From Pseudomonadota bacterium (GTDB lineage Bacteria; Pseudomonadota; Alphaproteobacteria; Sphingomonadales; Sphingomonadaceae), in NCBI GenBank assembly GCA_023436615.1, contig JAEZIO010000048.1, positions 1 through 30,174 of the forward strand: a DNA stretch of 30,174 nucleotides. Reading direction: 5' to 3'. Of this stretch, positions 23,924 to 30,174 are shown one piece after another. The notes beneath the pieces were generated by a model. It did no database searches, was not told the origin of the DNA, and worked only from the letters and a program-made list of their open reading frames with translations. Each line of letters opens with the position of its first letter. Position 1 is the first letter of the stretch. A program made the translations under genes and the position numbers.

Positions 23924-25123
23924 TTGCCCCGCTTGTCGCTGATTGACCGCTACTTGGCGCGCTCCATCGCGGTGCCGCTGCTCGGTACGCTCATCCTCGC
24001 GGCGATGCTCCTCGTGCTCGACAAGATGCTTCGCCTGTTCGATTTCGTCGTGAACACCGGCGGCCCGGTCAGCGTCGTCTGGCGGATGCTCGCCAACCTG
24101 CTGCCCGAATATTTCTCGCTTGGTATTCCGATCGGGCTGCTGCTCGGAATCCTGCTTGCGTTCCGCAAGCTTGCCCTGTCCTCGGAGCTGGACGCTCTGC
24201 GCGGCATTGGGGTCGGCTTCGGCCGCCTCCTGCGCGTGCCCTACATGTATGCGGCCGGCCTCATGCTGCTCAACATCGTCATCGTCGGCTATCTCGAGCC
24301 CTATTCGAACTACAAATATGAAGGCCTGCGCTTCGACCTTCGCTCCGGAGCCCTCGGAGCGTCGATCCGCGTCGGGGAGTTCAACCGCCTCGGCAAGCGC
24401 CTGACGCTGCGAATCGACGAGAGCGAGGAGCGCGGAACGAAGCTTCATGGCATATTCGTTCAGGTCGACGACCAGTCGGGGCAGAGCGTCGCGGCGACGG
24501 CCGAGCACGGGCGCTTCCTGTCGACGGACGATCCGCAGGTTATCCTCTTCAGGCTGCAGAACGGCCGGCTGATCCAGCAGTCGCCGAAGTTCGCGGCGCC
24601 GCGGACGCTCACCTTCAACAGCTATGACCTGCCGATCCCGGTGCCTGCGATCGACCAGTTCCGGACCCGCGGCAGCGACTATGACGAATTGTTCTTCAAC
24701 GAGCTGTTTCGCCTGGGCTATGGCGGAGGGGCCGCAACGCGCGAGCAACAGCTGGGCGCCCAGGCCAATTTCCATTTCCGGATCGTCGAGATCCTGATGA
24801 TGGCTATGCTGCCGATGCTCGCCGTGGCGCTCGCCGTCCCGCCGAAGCGCAGCAGCTCGGCGCTCGGCATCTTCATCGGCATCGTGATGGTCGTCGCCTA
24901 TCACAAGGTGAACCAGTACGGGGAATATGCAGGCGCGCAGGGACGGATCGACCCGATCCTCGCTCTGTGGGTGCCGTTCGCTTTCCTCGTCGCGCTGATC
25001 GGGTGGATGTACCACGTGATTGCCCACCATCCAGGTGGACAGCCGATCGGCGCGCTCGAATGGGCCGCGGCCAAGGCGGTCCGGCGCGTTCGCTCGCTCT
25101 TCCCGCGGAGCCGCCCGGCGTGA
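23924..25123 (+). CDS. lptF: Lipopolysaccharide-type export permease LptF
   Basis: This 399-residue YjgP/YjgQ permease has N-terminal helices at about 14-35, 58-78 and 100-122, a large beta-jellyroll periplasmic domain (about 125-290), and C-terminal helices at about 305-325, 330-350 and 360-380. Characteristic segments are LSLIDRYLARSI, LGIPIGLLLGILLAFRKL ahead of SSELDALRGIG, and the C-terminal PPKRSSSALG. In Gram-negative bacteria LptF and LptG with LptB extract lipid A from the inner membrane and pass it to LptC. The start must be TTG 23924, or TTG 23933, because TAG at 23909-23911 closes the frame upstream; GGGACG gives a plausible Shine-Dalgarno. lptG overlaps by GTGA. In a sphingolipid cluster the cargo may be glycosphingolipid. 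Confidence 0.92.
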   Translation: MPRLSLIDRYLARSIAVPLLGTLILAAMLLVLDKMLRLFDFVVNTGGPVSVVWRMLANLLPEYFSLGIPIGLLLGILLAFRKLALSSELDALRGIGVGFGRLLRVPYMYAAGLMLLNIVIVGYLEPYSNYKYEGLRFDLRSGALGASIRVGEFNRLGKRLTLRIDESEERGTKLHGIFVQVDDQSGQSVAATAEHGRFLSTDDPQVILFRLQNGRLIQQSPKFAAPRTLTFNSYDLPIPVPAIDQFRTRGSDYDELFFNELFRLGYGGGAATREQQLGAQANFHFRIVEILMMAMLPMLAVALAVPPKRSSSALGIFIGIVMVVAYHKVNQYGEYAGAQGRIDPILALWVPFAFLVALIGWMYHVIAHHPGGQPIGALEWAAAKAVRRVRSLFPRSRPA

Positions 25124-26217
25124 TCAACCTGCAATTCTTTCCGTCGCGCCGGCTCGCGCTCTACACGGTGCGCCTGTACCTGACGCGCAGCCTCGCCGTC
25201 CTCGTCGGTCTCGTCCTCGTGCTGATGGCTCTCGACCTTCTCGGCGAATCGGGGAAGATCCTCGCCGTACCCGGCAATGGCGACGCCCAGCTGTGGCATT
25301 ATGCGGGTCTGCGCCTCCCGCTTCTCGTCTCGCGCTTCCTCCCCTTCTCGGTCTTGCTGGGGACGCTGATCATGTTCGTCGCGCTCAACCAGAACAGCGA
25401 AGTGGTGGCGATGAAGGCGGCGGGAATTTCGGCGCACCAGATGCTCGCGCCGCTGATTCTCGCGAGCCTCGTGATTGCCGGCGCTGCGTTCCTGTTCAAC
25501 GAGACCGTTGTCGTCAAATCAGCGCGCGCGGTGAACGCCTGGAGCGACAACGACTACAGGCCGATCCCGCCCGAGACGGGAATTATCTCGAACGTGTGGG
25601 TCGTTCGGGGCGACGACCTTCTCCGCGCGCGTCACGTTGCCGGCGCCGGCCCCTCCTTCCATGCCGAAGGCGTCACGATCTATGAACGGGCCAATGGCGC
25701 ACTGCAGCGCATTCTGAGCGCGGAGCGGGCGGTGCCGGACGGCGAATCGTGGCGGCTCGACAATGTCGCGATCTACGATTCGACCATGAACGTCGTGACT
25801 CGCACACCGCGGATGCGCGGCCTTTCGGGGCTGACGTCGGACCAGCTGACGCTCGCCAAGGTCGATCCCGACGAGACCAGCTTCTTCGAGCTTCGGGGAA
25901 AGATCGACGAGATGGAGGCCGCCGGCAAGCAGACCGACCAGGCGCGCGCCGGGCTCTGGCACAAGATTTCCGGTCCCTTGTCGATCATGCTGATGCCGCT
26001 GCTCGCCGCTGTCGCCGCCTTCGGCCTCGCGCGTTCGGGCCAGGTGCTGCTGCGCGCGACCATCGGGATGGCGCTCGGCTTCGCCTATTTCGTCGCGGAC
26101 AATTTCAGCCTGGCGATGGGCAATGTCGGAGCCTACCCGCCGCTGCTCGCCGCCTGGGCTCCGTTCTTCCTCTTCCTGCTGGTCGGCGAGACGGTTCTGA
26201 TCCAGTCCGAGGAGTGA
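25120..26217 (+). CDS. lptG: Lipopolysaccharide-type export permease LptG
   Basis: This 365-residue partner of LptF starts at GTG 25120, overlapping the lptF stop by 4 bp. Helices lie at about 17-38, 64-85 and 105-125, followed by the periplasmic jellyroll (about 130-265, with NVWVVRGDDLLRARH) and C-terminal helices at about 285-305, 310-332 and 340-360. The coupling region QNSEVVAMKAAGISAHQM, which meets the ATPase LptB, and HKISGPLSIMLMPLLAA are well conserved. LptB and LptC are not in this window. The gene converges on the desaturase; the 86-bp gap contains a perfect 9-bp palindrome at 26226-26246 that could terminate both. Confidence 0.93.
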   Translation: MINLQFFPSRRLALYTVRLYLTRSLAVLVGLVLVLMALDLLGESGKILAVPGNGDAQLWHYAGLRLPLLVSRFLPFSVLLGTLIMFVALNQNSEVVAMKAAGISAHQMLAPLILASLVIAGAAFLFNETVVVKSARAVNAWSDNDYRPIPPETGIISNVWVVRGDDLLRARHVAGAGPSFHAEGVTIYERANGALQRILSAERAVPDGESWRLDNVAIYDSTMNVVTRTPRMRGLSGLTSDQLTLAKVDPDETSFFELRGKIDEMEAAGKQTDQARAGLWHKISGPLSIMLMPLLAAVAAFGLARSGQVLLRATIGMALGFAYFVADNFSLAMGNVGAYPPLLAAWAPFFLFLLVGETVLIQSEE

Positions 26218-26220
26218 TTA

Positions 26221-26252
26221 GCGCAGGCCATGCCGGCGGCATGGCCGAGCAC
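26221..26252. repeat. Palindromic direct repeat, copy 1
   Basis: GCGCAG is followed by the perfect hairpin GGCCATGCC (26226-26234), GGC loop and GGCATGGCC (26238-26246), then GAGCAC. The same module, with one base less on each arm, recurs at 27454-27483. This copy lies just after lptG, where it can also act as a terminator. Confidence 0.7.
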
Positions 26253-26303
26253 GATCACCTGGGTCGGCCGCAGCGGCTGCCCGGGGCGGTCGCGAGCACA
26301 TCA

Positions 26304-27398
26304 TCAGCCCGAACGGCCGCGCCAGCTGCTCCGCGCAAGCCGGACCACCAGCGGCGAGAGCCCGCGATGGCTGGTGTGGTGATAGATCGAATCCCGCTCT
26401 AGCGCCGCGCACAGCCGGCGGTGCGCGGTGCCGAGCGCGTGATAGGGCACGCCTGGAAGCAGGTGATGGAGCGCGTGATAGCGCAGGCCGACCGGCGCCC
26501 ACAGCGCCGGCAGAGTCGCCGGCGGGGGAACGTTGACGCTGTCGAGATACTGGGCCGTGACGCTCATCGCCTCGCCCTCATTCTCCCACAAATGCGCGAC
26601 CAGCGTCCGCACCTGGTTGAGGAACATCACCCCCGACGCCACGCCGAGGAAGATCAGGAAGGCGGGAAGCGGGACGATTTCCGCCGCGGTCATCGCCAGG
26701 AGCGCGATCGCCCACAGGCTGCACGCGGTCTCCAGGACCAGCCAGTCGCGCCGGAACTCGCCTTCCGGGAATGGCCGCCGGAACGCCGGATTGATCTGCA
26801 GGCCCGAATATTTCTCCACCACGAGGCGGCGAAGCTTCGGCGACAGCAGCGACAGCGGCGCAAGCACCGCGAAGCGGATCAGCAGCCCGACCGGCGCCAG
26901 CAGCGCCGCGAGCAGGAACACCGGCAGGGTCCACGGCTTCATCAGCGCCAGCGGCAGATATTCAGGGTCGTTCGCGGTCCCGTAATAGCGCTTTGCGTGG
27001 TGCTGGTTGTGCACGCCTTCGTACAGGAAGGACGGCACCAGCAGCGGAATGCCGATGATGATATTCCACGCCCAGCGGAAGCCCGGAACCGCGCGCGGCT
27101 TCAAATGGGTGAGCTCATGAATGAAGCTTCCGGCGCGGTAGAGCGCCAGCACGGCGATGACCCCCGCGACCAGCGCCAGCGGCGCCGACGTAAGCAGGAT
27201 CGCCGCTGCAAGCGTTCCGTAACCGATGAAGGCGGAGACCAGCAGGTCGCCCCAGTAGATGCCCGCGCTCGGCGCGTTGAGATCGCGCGTGAGATCGGCG
27301 GCGGCCTTCAGCATCGCCTTGTCGTCGGCCGGGCGAACCGCCTCGCGCGCCGGAACGCGCGCGGACACATCGCGCTGAAGAGTCGCAGTGCTGCTCAT
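26304..27398 (-). CDS. Membrane fatty-acid desaturase/hydroxylase-type protein
   Basis: This 364-residue membrane di-iron enzyme has the three histidine boxes of the fatty-acid desaturase superfamily: HELTH (94-98), HNQHH (130-134) and HALHH (308-312). Hydrophobic pairs lie at about 50-88, 110-125, 165-190 and 245-275. It introduces a double bond or hydroxyl into an acyl chain using oxygen and reduced electron carriers. Placement between lptG and the bCerS-type gene suggests a sphingoid base or amide-linked acyl chain as substrate, since sphingomonad long-chain bases are partly unsaturated; this is inference. ATG 27398 has AAGG a few bases upstream; the frame extends 29 more codons with low-quality sequence that includes the palindromic repeat. 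The gene diverges from the acyltransferase. Confidence 0.85.
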   Translation of the reverse strand: MSSTATLQRDVSARVPAREAVRPADDKAMLKAAADLTRDLNAPSAGIYWGDLLVSAFIGYGTLAAAILLTSAPLALVAGVIAVLALYRAGSFIHELTHLKPRAVPGFRWAWNIIIGIPLLVPSFLYEGVHNQHHAKRYYGTANDPEYLPLALMKPWTLPVFLLAALLAPVGLLIRFAVLAPLSLLSPKLRRLVVEKYSGLQINPAFRRPFPEGEFRRDWLVLETACSLWAIALLAMTAAEIVPLPAFLIFLGVASGVMFLNQVRTLVAHLWENEGEAMSVTAQYLDSVNVPPPATLPALWAPVGLRYHALHHLLPGVPYHALGTAHRRLCAALERDSIYHHTSHRGLSPLVVRLARSSWRGRSG

Positions 27399-27453
27399 AA
27401 GTCCTTGCCTCTGAAGGGAGATAGTGGCGGCATCGTGGCCAGACAATGAATGC

Positions 27454-27483
27454 GCGCAGCCATGCCGGGGGCATGGCGAGCAC
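27454..27483. repeat. Palindromic direct repeat, copy 2
   Basis: GCGCAG overlaps the hairpin GCCATGCC (27459-27466), GGG loop and GGCATGGC (27470-27477), then GAGCAC (27478-27483). It repeats the module at 26221-26252 in the same orientation and lies between the divergent desaturase and acyltransferase starts, where it might act in regulation. Confidence 0.7.
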
Positions 27484-27530
27484 ATTCATGGGCTAGCATC
27501 CCTCCACGATTCCCGCGTAGCCATGCTCCA

Positions 27531-28670
27531 ATGCCAGCTGACCTGACCATCCGTCCCGTCGAGACCAGGGCCGACCGCAAGGCCTTCGTCGACTTCACCT
27601 GGGAAGTCTATCGCGACGATCCCGCCTGGGTGCCGCCGCTCAAGGACGAGGTCCACGGCCTCATCACGCCCGGCAAGAACCCATGGTTCGAGCATGCGAA
27701 AGCGAAGCTCTGGCTCGCGACACGCGGCGGAAAGACGGTCGGCCGGATCAGCGCGCAGGTCGACGAGCTCGTGCAGCAGTACATGGGCCAGGGGACCGGC
27801 CAGTGGGGCATGTTCGAAGCGCTCGACGGCGAAGCCGCGGCCGCGCTGATTGTCACCGCCGAGGACTGGCTGCGAGGCCAGGGCATGAGCCGCGCGCTCG
27901 GACCCGTCAGCCTGTCGATCTGGGACGAGCCCGGGCTCGAGATCGAGGGATTCGACGAGCCGCCGACCGTGATGATGGGGCACCACCGGCCCCAATATCG
28001 CGAGTGGATAGAGGCCGCCGGCTACGCAAAGGCCAAGGACCTTCTCACCTACGAGGTCGACATCGCCCACTGGTGGGACGAGCGGATCGCGCGTCTTATT
28101 GCCATGGGCGAAAAGAACAGCCGGATCCGGCTCCGCAAGGTCGACAAGCGCAGGTTCGACGAGGAAGCGCGCCTCATCCTCAACCTCCTCAACGATGCCT
28201 GGTCGGATAATTGGGGCTTCGTGCCGCTGACCGAGAGCGAGATCGCCTACGCCGGCAAGAAGCTCAAGCCCATAATCTACGACGAGCTCGTCTGGGTCGC
28301 GGAACATGACGGCGAGCCCGTCGCCTTCATGATCACCCTGCCCGACATCAACGAGCTGATCCGGGATCTGAACGGCGAGCTGTTCCCATTCGGCTGGGCG
28401 AAATTGCTGTGGCGGCTGCGCAACCCCAAAACGCGCCGCGCGCGGGTGCCGCTGATGGGGGTGGCGAAGAAGCTCCACCACACGCGGCTCGCTTCTCAGC
28501 TCGCCTTCATGCTCATCGAGTTCACGCGCCGCGAGGTCGTGTCGAAGTTCGGCGTCGAGATCGGCGAGTTCGGCTGGATTCTCGAGGACAACAAGGGGAT
28601 GCTCTCGATCGCCGAGCTTCCCGGCGCCCGCGTGAACCACCGGTATAGAATCTACGAGAAGGCTCTCTGA
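27531..28670 (+). CDS. GNAT-fold acyltransferase, probable bacterial ceramide synthase (bCerS)
   Basis: This 379-residue protein belongs to a GNAT-related family often misannotated as dATP pyrophosphohydrolase or N-acetyltransferase. The N-terminal GNAT half has FVDFTWEVYRDDPAWVPPLK, GKNPWFEHAKAKLWLA, LGPVSLSIWDEPGLEIEGF and PPTVMMGHHRPQYREWIEAA. A second half contains SDNWGFVPLTESEI and a C-terminal INELIRDLNG/HRYRIYEKAL region. In Caulobacter a GNAT-type protein of this kind in the sphingolipid cluster N-acylates the long-chain base (bCerS). The assignment rests on recollected family resemblance and on its place about 8 kb from spt. ATG 27531 is the family-like start (MPADLTIRPVE); an extension to 27450 includes the repeat and is rejected. 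No Shine-Dalgarno is evident. Confidence 0.7.
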   Translation: MPADLTIRPVETRADRKAFVDFTWEVYRDDPAWVPPLKDEVHGLITPGKNPWFEHAKAKLWLATRGGKTVGRISAQVDELVQQYMGQGTGQWGMFEALDGEAAAALIVTAEDWLRGQGMSRALGPVSLSIWDEPGLEIEGFDEPPTVMMGHHRPQYREWIEAAGYAKAKDLLTYEVDIAHWWDERIARLIAMGEKNSRIRLRKVDKRRFDEEARLILNLLNDAWSDNWGFVPLTESEIAYAGKKLKPIIYDELVWVAEHDGEPVAFMITLPDINELIRDLNGELFPFGWAKLLWRLRNPKTRRARVPLMGVAKKLHHTRLASQLAFMLIEFTRREVVSKFGVEIGEFGWILEDNKGMLSIAELPGARVNHRYRIYEKAL

Positions 28671-28726
28671 CGCGCGGTCAAGACGCTCGTAACCGCGCCG
28701 GGAAACGCGCTTCGCCCGCAACCATG

Positions 28727-28732
28727 TTATAA
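28727..28732 (+). promoter_or_regulatory. Possible -10 box before the WGxxGxxG protein gene
   Basis: TTATAA stands out in a GC-rich gap 52 bp before ATG 28784. No good -35 box accompanies it. Confidence 0.25.
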
Positions 28733-28783
28733 GCCTCCGGCCACCCCCGGTCTCCGGTGCGGATGGCTTGGAGGAGATTGGGC

Positions 28784-29155
28784 ATGACACGAATCTCGAT
28801 CCTGACAATCGCTGCGCTCTCCATCGCCGGACTCGGTCACCAGCCGGCGCTGGCAAAGGACATCGGGCCGCGCACGAAGGACGCTGTCGAGGGCAGCTGC
28901 AATGAGAAGGGCGGTACTTTCTGGGCGACGCCCGACGGCGCAAGCTACGGCTGTGGTTACAAAGGCGGTGGCGGGGTCATTTGTGACAAGGGCGGCGGCA
29001 ACGTCGGGCCATGGTGTGAGGAAACCAAGGCTGACGAGCGCGGCGGGTCCCGCCCACCTTGGGGACTTGCGGGACTTCTCGGCCTCATCGGCCTAGCCGG
29101 CTTGGTGGGCCGGCCCCGCAACAGGGATGAAAGGACCGCGGACGCGGTTCGCTAG
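28784..29155 (+). CDS. Small secreted protein with WGxxGxxG C-terminal anchor
   Basis: The 123-residue protein has a signal peptide (1-24, ending QPALA). The mature domain is Gly-rich with four cysteines (SCNEKG, YGCGYK, VICDKG, PWCEET), able to form two disulfides. The tail has WGLAGLLGLIGLAGLVG at 93-109 followed by basic RPRNR. This matches the WGxxGxxG C-terminal domain pattern: a Trp-Gly motif, a glycine-rich hydrophobic helix and a basic end, like a sorting or anchoring signal. It is likely exported and held in a membrane; the processing enzyme is not known to me. ATG 28784 follows GGAGGAG at ideal spacing; an upstream in-frame ATG at 28763 lacks this. Its function is unknown. It converges with xthA, one base between the stops. 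Confidence 0.8.
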   Translation: MTRISILTIAALSIAGLGHQPALAKDIGPRTKDAVEGSCNEKGGTFWATPDGASYGCGYKGGGGVICDKGGGNVGPWCEETKADERGGSRPPWGLAGLLGLIGLAGLVGRPRNRDERTADAVR

Positions 29156-29156
29156 C

Positions 29157-29930
29157 TTAGACTAGCTCCACCCACGTGGGCGCGTGGTCGGACGCTTTCT
29201 CTTCCCCGCGCGCCCACCGGTCGACGCCTGCGCCGGTGAGCCGGTCCGCCGCTTCCGGCGAGCACAGCAGATGATCGAGGCGGAAGCCGAGGTCTCGCTG
29301 CCAACAGCCCGCGGTGTAGTCCCAGAAGGTGTAGAGCTTGGGCTCGTCCGGGTGGAGCGCTCGCAGCGAGTCCGTCCAGCCCTGGTGGAGCATCCGCCGC
29401 CAGACCTGCCGCGCTTCGGGCTGCATCACCGCGTCATGCTGTGTCGCCCGCACCGAGAAGACGTCCCGGTCCTCCGGCACGACGTTCCAGTCCCCGGCGA
29501 GCACCGCCGGGCGCTCTTCCTGCATCAGCTCCCCCGCGTGGGCTTCCAGCCGCTCGAACCAGCGGATCTTGTAGGCGAACTTCTCGGTGCCGACCGGATT
29601 GCCGTTGGGAAGATAGATCGACGCGACGATGATGCCGTCGACCTCTGCCTCTATGTAGCGGCTGTGCGTGTCGTCGGGGTCGCCGGGCAGGCCTGTGCGC
29701 CGCAGCTTGGGGGCATCGCCGCGCGCGAGGATGGCGACACCGTTGAAGCCCTTCTGTCCGTGCCACACGGCGCCGTAGCCGGCCGCCTCGATGTCGGCGA
29801 TCGGAAGCGCCTCGTCGGCGCACTTGAGCTCCTGCAGGCAGACGATCTCCGGCTTTTCGCGCTCGAGCCATTCGAGCAGGCGCGGCAGGCGCGCGCGGAT
29901 TCCGTTGAGGTTGTAGGACGCGAGCTTCAT
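29157..29930 (-). CDS. xthA: Exodeoxyribonuclease III
   Basis: This 257-residue enzyme of the exonuclease III/AP endonuclease family cleaves at abasic sites and removes 3' blocks in base-excision repair. Conserved parts are LASYNLNGIRARL (with Asn), VCLQELK (metal-ligand Glu34), GFNGVAILAR, YLPNGNPVG, the AGDWNVVPEDRDV loop (Asp-x-Asn), RLDHLLCS and the catalytic SDHAPTWVE. The length is normal. The start ATG 29930 is fixed by the family N-terminus MKLASYNLNG. erpA lies upstream on the same strand with a palindromic repeat between, an arrangement common in sphingomonads. Confidence 0.95.
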   Translation of the reverse strand: MKLASYNLNGIRARLPRLLEWLEREKPEIVCLQELKCADEALPIADIEAAGYGAVWHGQKGFNGVAILARGDAPKLRRTGLPGDPDDTHSRYIEAEVDGIIVASIYLPNGNPVGTEKFAYKIRWFERLEAHAGELMQEERPAVLAGDWNVVPEDRDVFSVRATQHDAVMQPEARQVWRRMLHQGWTDSLRALHPDEPKLYTFWDYTAGCWQRDLGFRLDHLLCSPEAADRLTGAGVDRWARGEEKASDHAPTWVELV

Positions 29931-29944
29931 GTCGTCGGCTTAGC

Positions 29945-30016
29945 CGTCATTGCGAGGAGCGGCAAAGCCGCGACGCGGCAATCCAGCTGGATTGCTTCGC
30001 TATGCTTGCAATGACG
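29945..30016. repeat. Dispersed palindromic repeat of CGTCATTGCGAG type
   Basis: The element opens with CGTCATTGCGAGG, has an AATCCAGCTGGATT centre and closes with TTGCAATGACG, giving an imperfect inverted repeat of 72 bp. Elements with these ends are scattered in intergenic DNA of many alphaproteobacteria. It would form a long hairpin in RNA between erpA and xthA. Only one copy is visible in this window. Confidence 0.8.
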
Positions 30017-30018
30017 AT

Positions 30019-30174
30019 CTAGACGCTGAAGCTCGACCCGCAGCCGCAGCCCGACTGCGCATTGGGGTTGGTCACACGGAACGACGCGCCGCCGAGATCC
30101 TCGACGAAATCGACGCACGAGCCGCGGACGAGCTCCAGGCTGGCGGCGTCGACCACCAGCTTGACGCCGTCGGT
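30019..30174 (-). CDS. erpA: Iron-sulfur cluster insertion protein ErpA, C-terminal part
   Basis: The window's right edge cuts this gene, so only the last 51 residues and TAG (30019-30021) are present. They read in frame from the edge and contain LVVDAASLELVRGSCVDFVE, GASFRVTNPNA and the terminal SGCGCGSSFSV. CGCG near the C-terminus is the cluster-ligand motif of A-type carriers (IscA/SufA/ErpA), and the ending GSSFSV is typical of ErpA. An additional cysteine sits in VRGSCVDF. It would carry Fe-S clusters to apo-proteins in the cytoplasm. Neighbouring xthA supports the erpA assignment over the other A-type carriers. Confidence 0.85.
   Translation of the reverse strand, partial: TDGVKLVVDAASLELVRGSCVDFVEDLGGASFRVTNPNAQSGCGCGSSFSV

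Noticed and set aside
23627..25030. 467-codon minus-strand frame opposite lptF
   Set aside because: Charged, low-complexity shadow of a clear membrane permease.
27486..28943. 485-codon minus-strand frame opposite the acyltransferase
   Set aside because: Overlaps a gene with family motifs; no domain seen.

Overview
The window looks like chromosome of a high-GC alphaproteobacterium of the order Sphingomonadales (Sphingomonas/Sphingomicrobium type). The evidence is a serine palmitoyltransferase very close to the Sphingomonas enzyme, further sphingolipid genes, two TonB-dependent receptors, an rplU-rpmA-GNAT block, obgE without the C-terminal OCT domain, and an xthA-erpA pair with a CGTCATTGCGAG-type palindromic repeat between them. 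Assignments rest on reading the translated sequence and on family knowledge; no database search was run.

Layout. (1) 1-3291: DNA unlike the rest, with lower GC and A/T-richer codon use. It holds the 3' part of an alpha/beta hydrolase gene, a 5'-truncated autotransporter beta-barrel gene and about 1 kb of gene debris, and it ends at the 3' end of a tRNA-Ser(CGA) gene (3292-3381, minus). This is the usual position of an integrated element or its scar. (2) 3454-7860: hspQ, a large TonB-dependent receptor (minus), then rplU-rpmA. (3) 7935-16145: a GNAT gene, a divergent hydrolase/TetR pair, a NarL-type two-component system overlapping by 4 bp, a secreted six-cysteine protein with repeated hexamers upstream, and a TonB-receptor-like protein. 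This block separates rplU-rpmA-GNAT from obgE, which are often adjacent in related bacteria. (4) 16270-19731: obgE, a CerR-like ceramide reductase, an acyl carrier protein and serine palmitoyltransferase on one strand, two of the junctions being 4-bp start/stop overlaps. (5) 19781-28670: a hybrid histidine kinase, then (minus) a lipid kinase and a Tam41-like nucleotidyltransferase, then lptF-lptG (plus), a membrane fatty-acid desaturase (minus) and a bCerS-type acyltransferase (plus). (6) 28784-30174: a small secreted protein with a WGxxGxxG C-terminal tail, xthA, a palindromic repeat and the 3' end of erpA.

How it fits together. Regions 4 and 5 read as one sphingolipid locus. SPT with its own ACP would make 3-ketosphinganine, the bCerS-like enzyme would N-acylate it, the CerR-like enzyme would reduce the product, and a desaturase, a lipid kinase and a nucleotidyltransferase could modify chain or headgroup. 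LptF/LptG, the inner-membrane permeases of the lipid A exporter, sit among them. Sphingomonads typically have glycosphingolipids in place of lipopolysaccharide, so this suggests that the Lpt machine exports sphingolipids here. That functional link is inferred from gene order.
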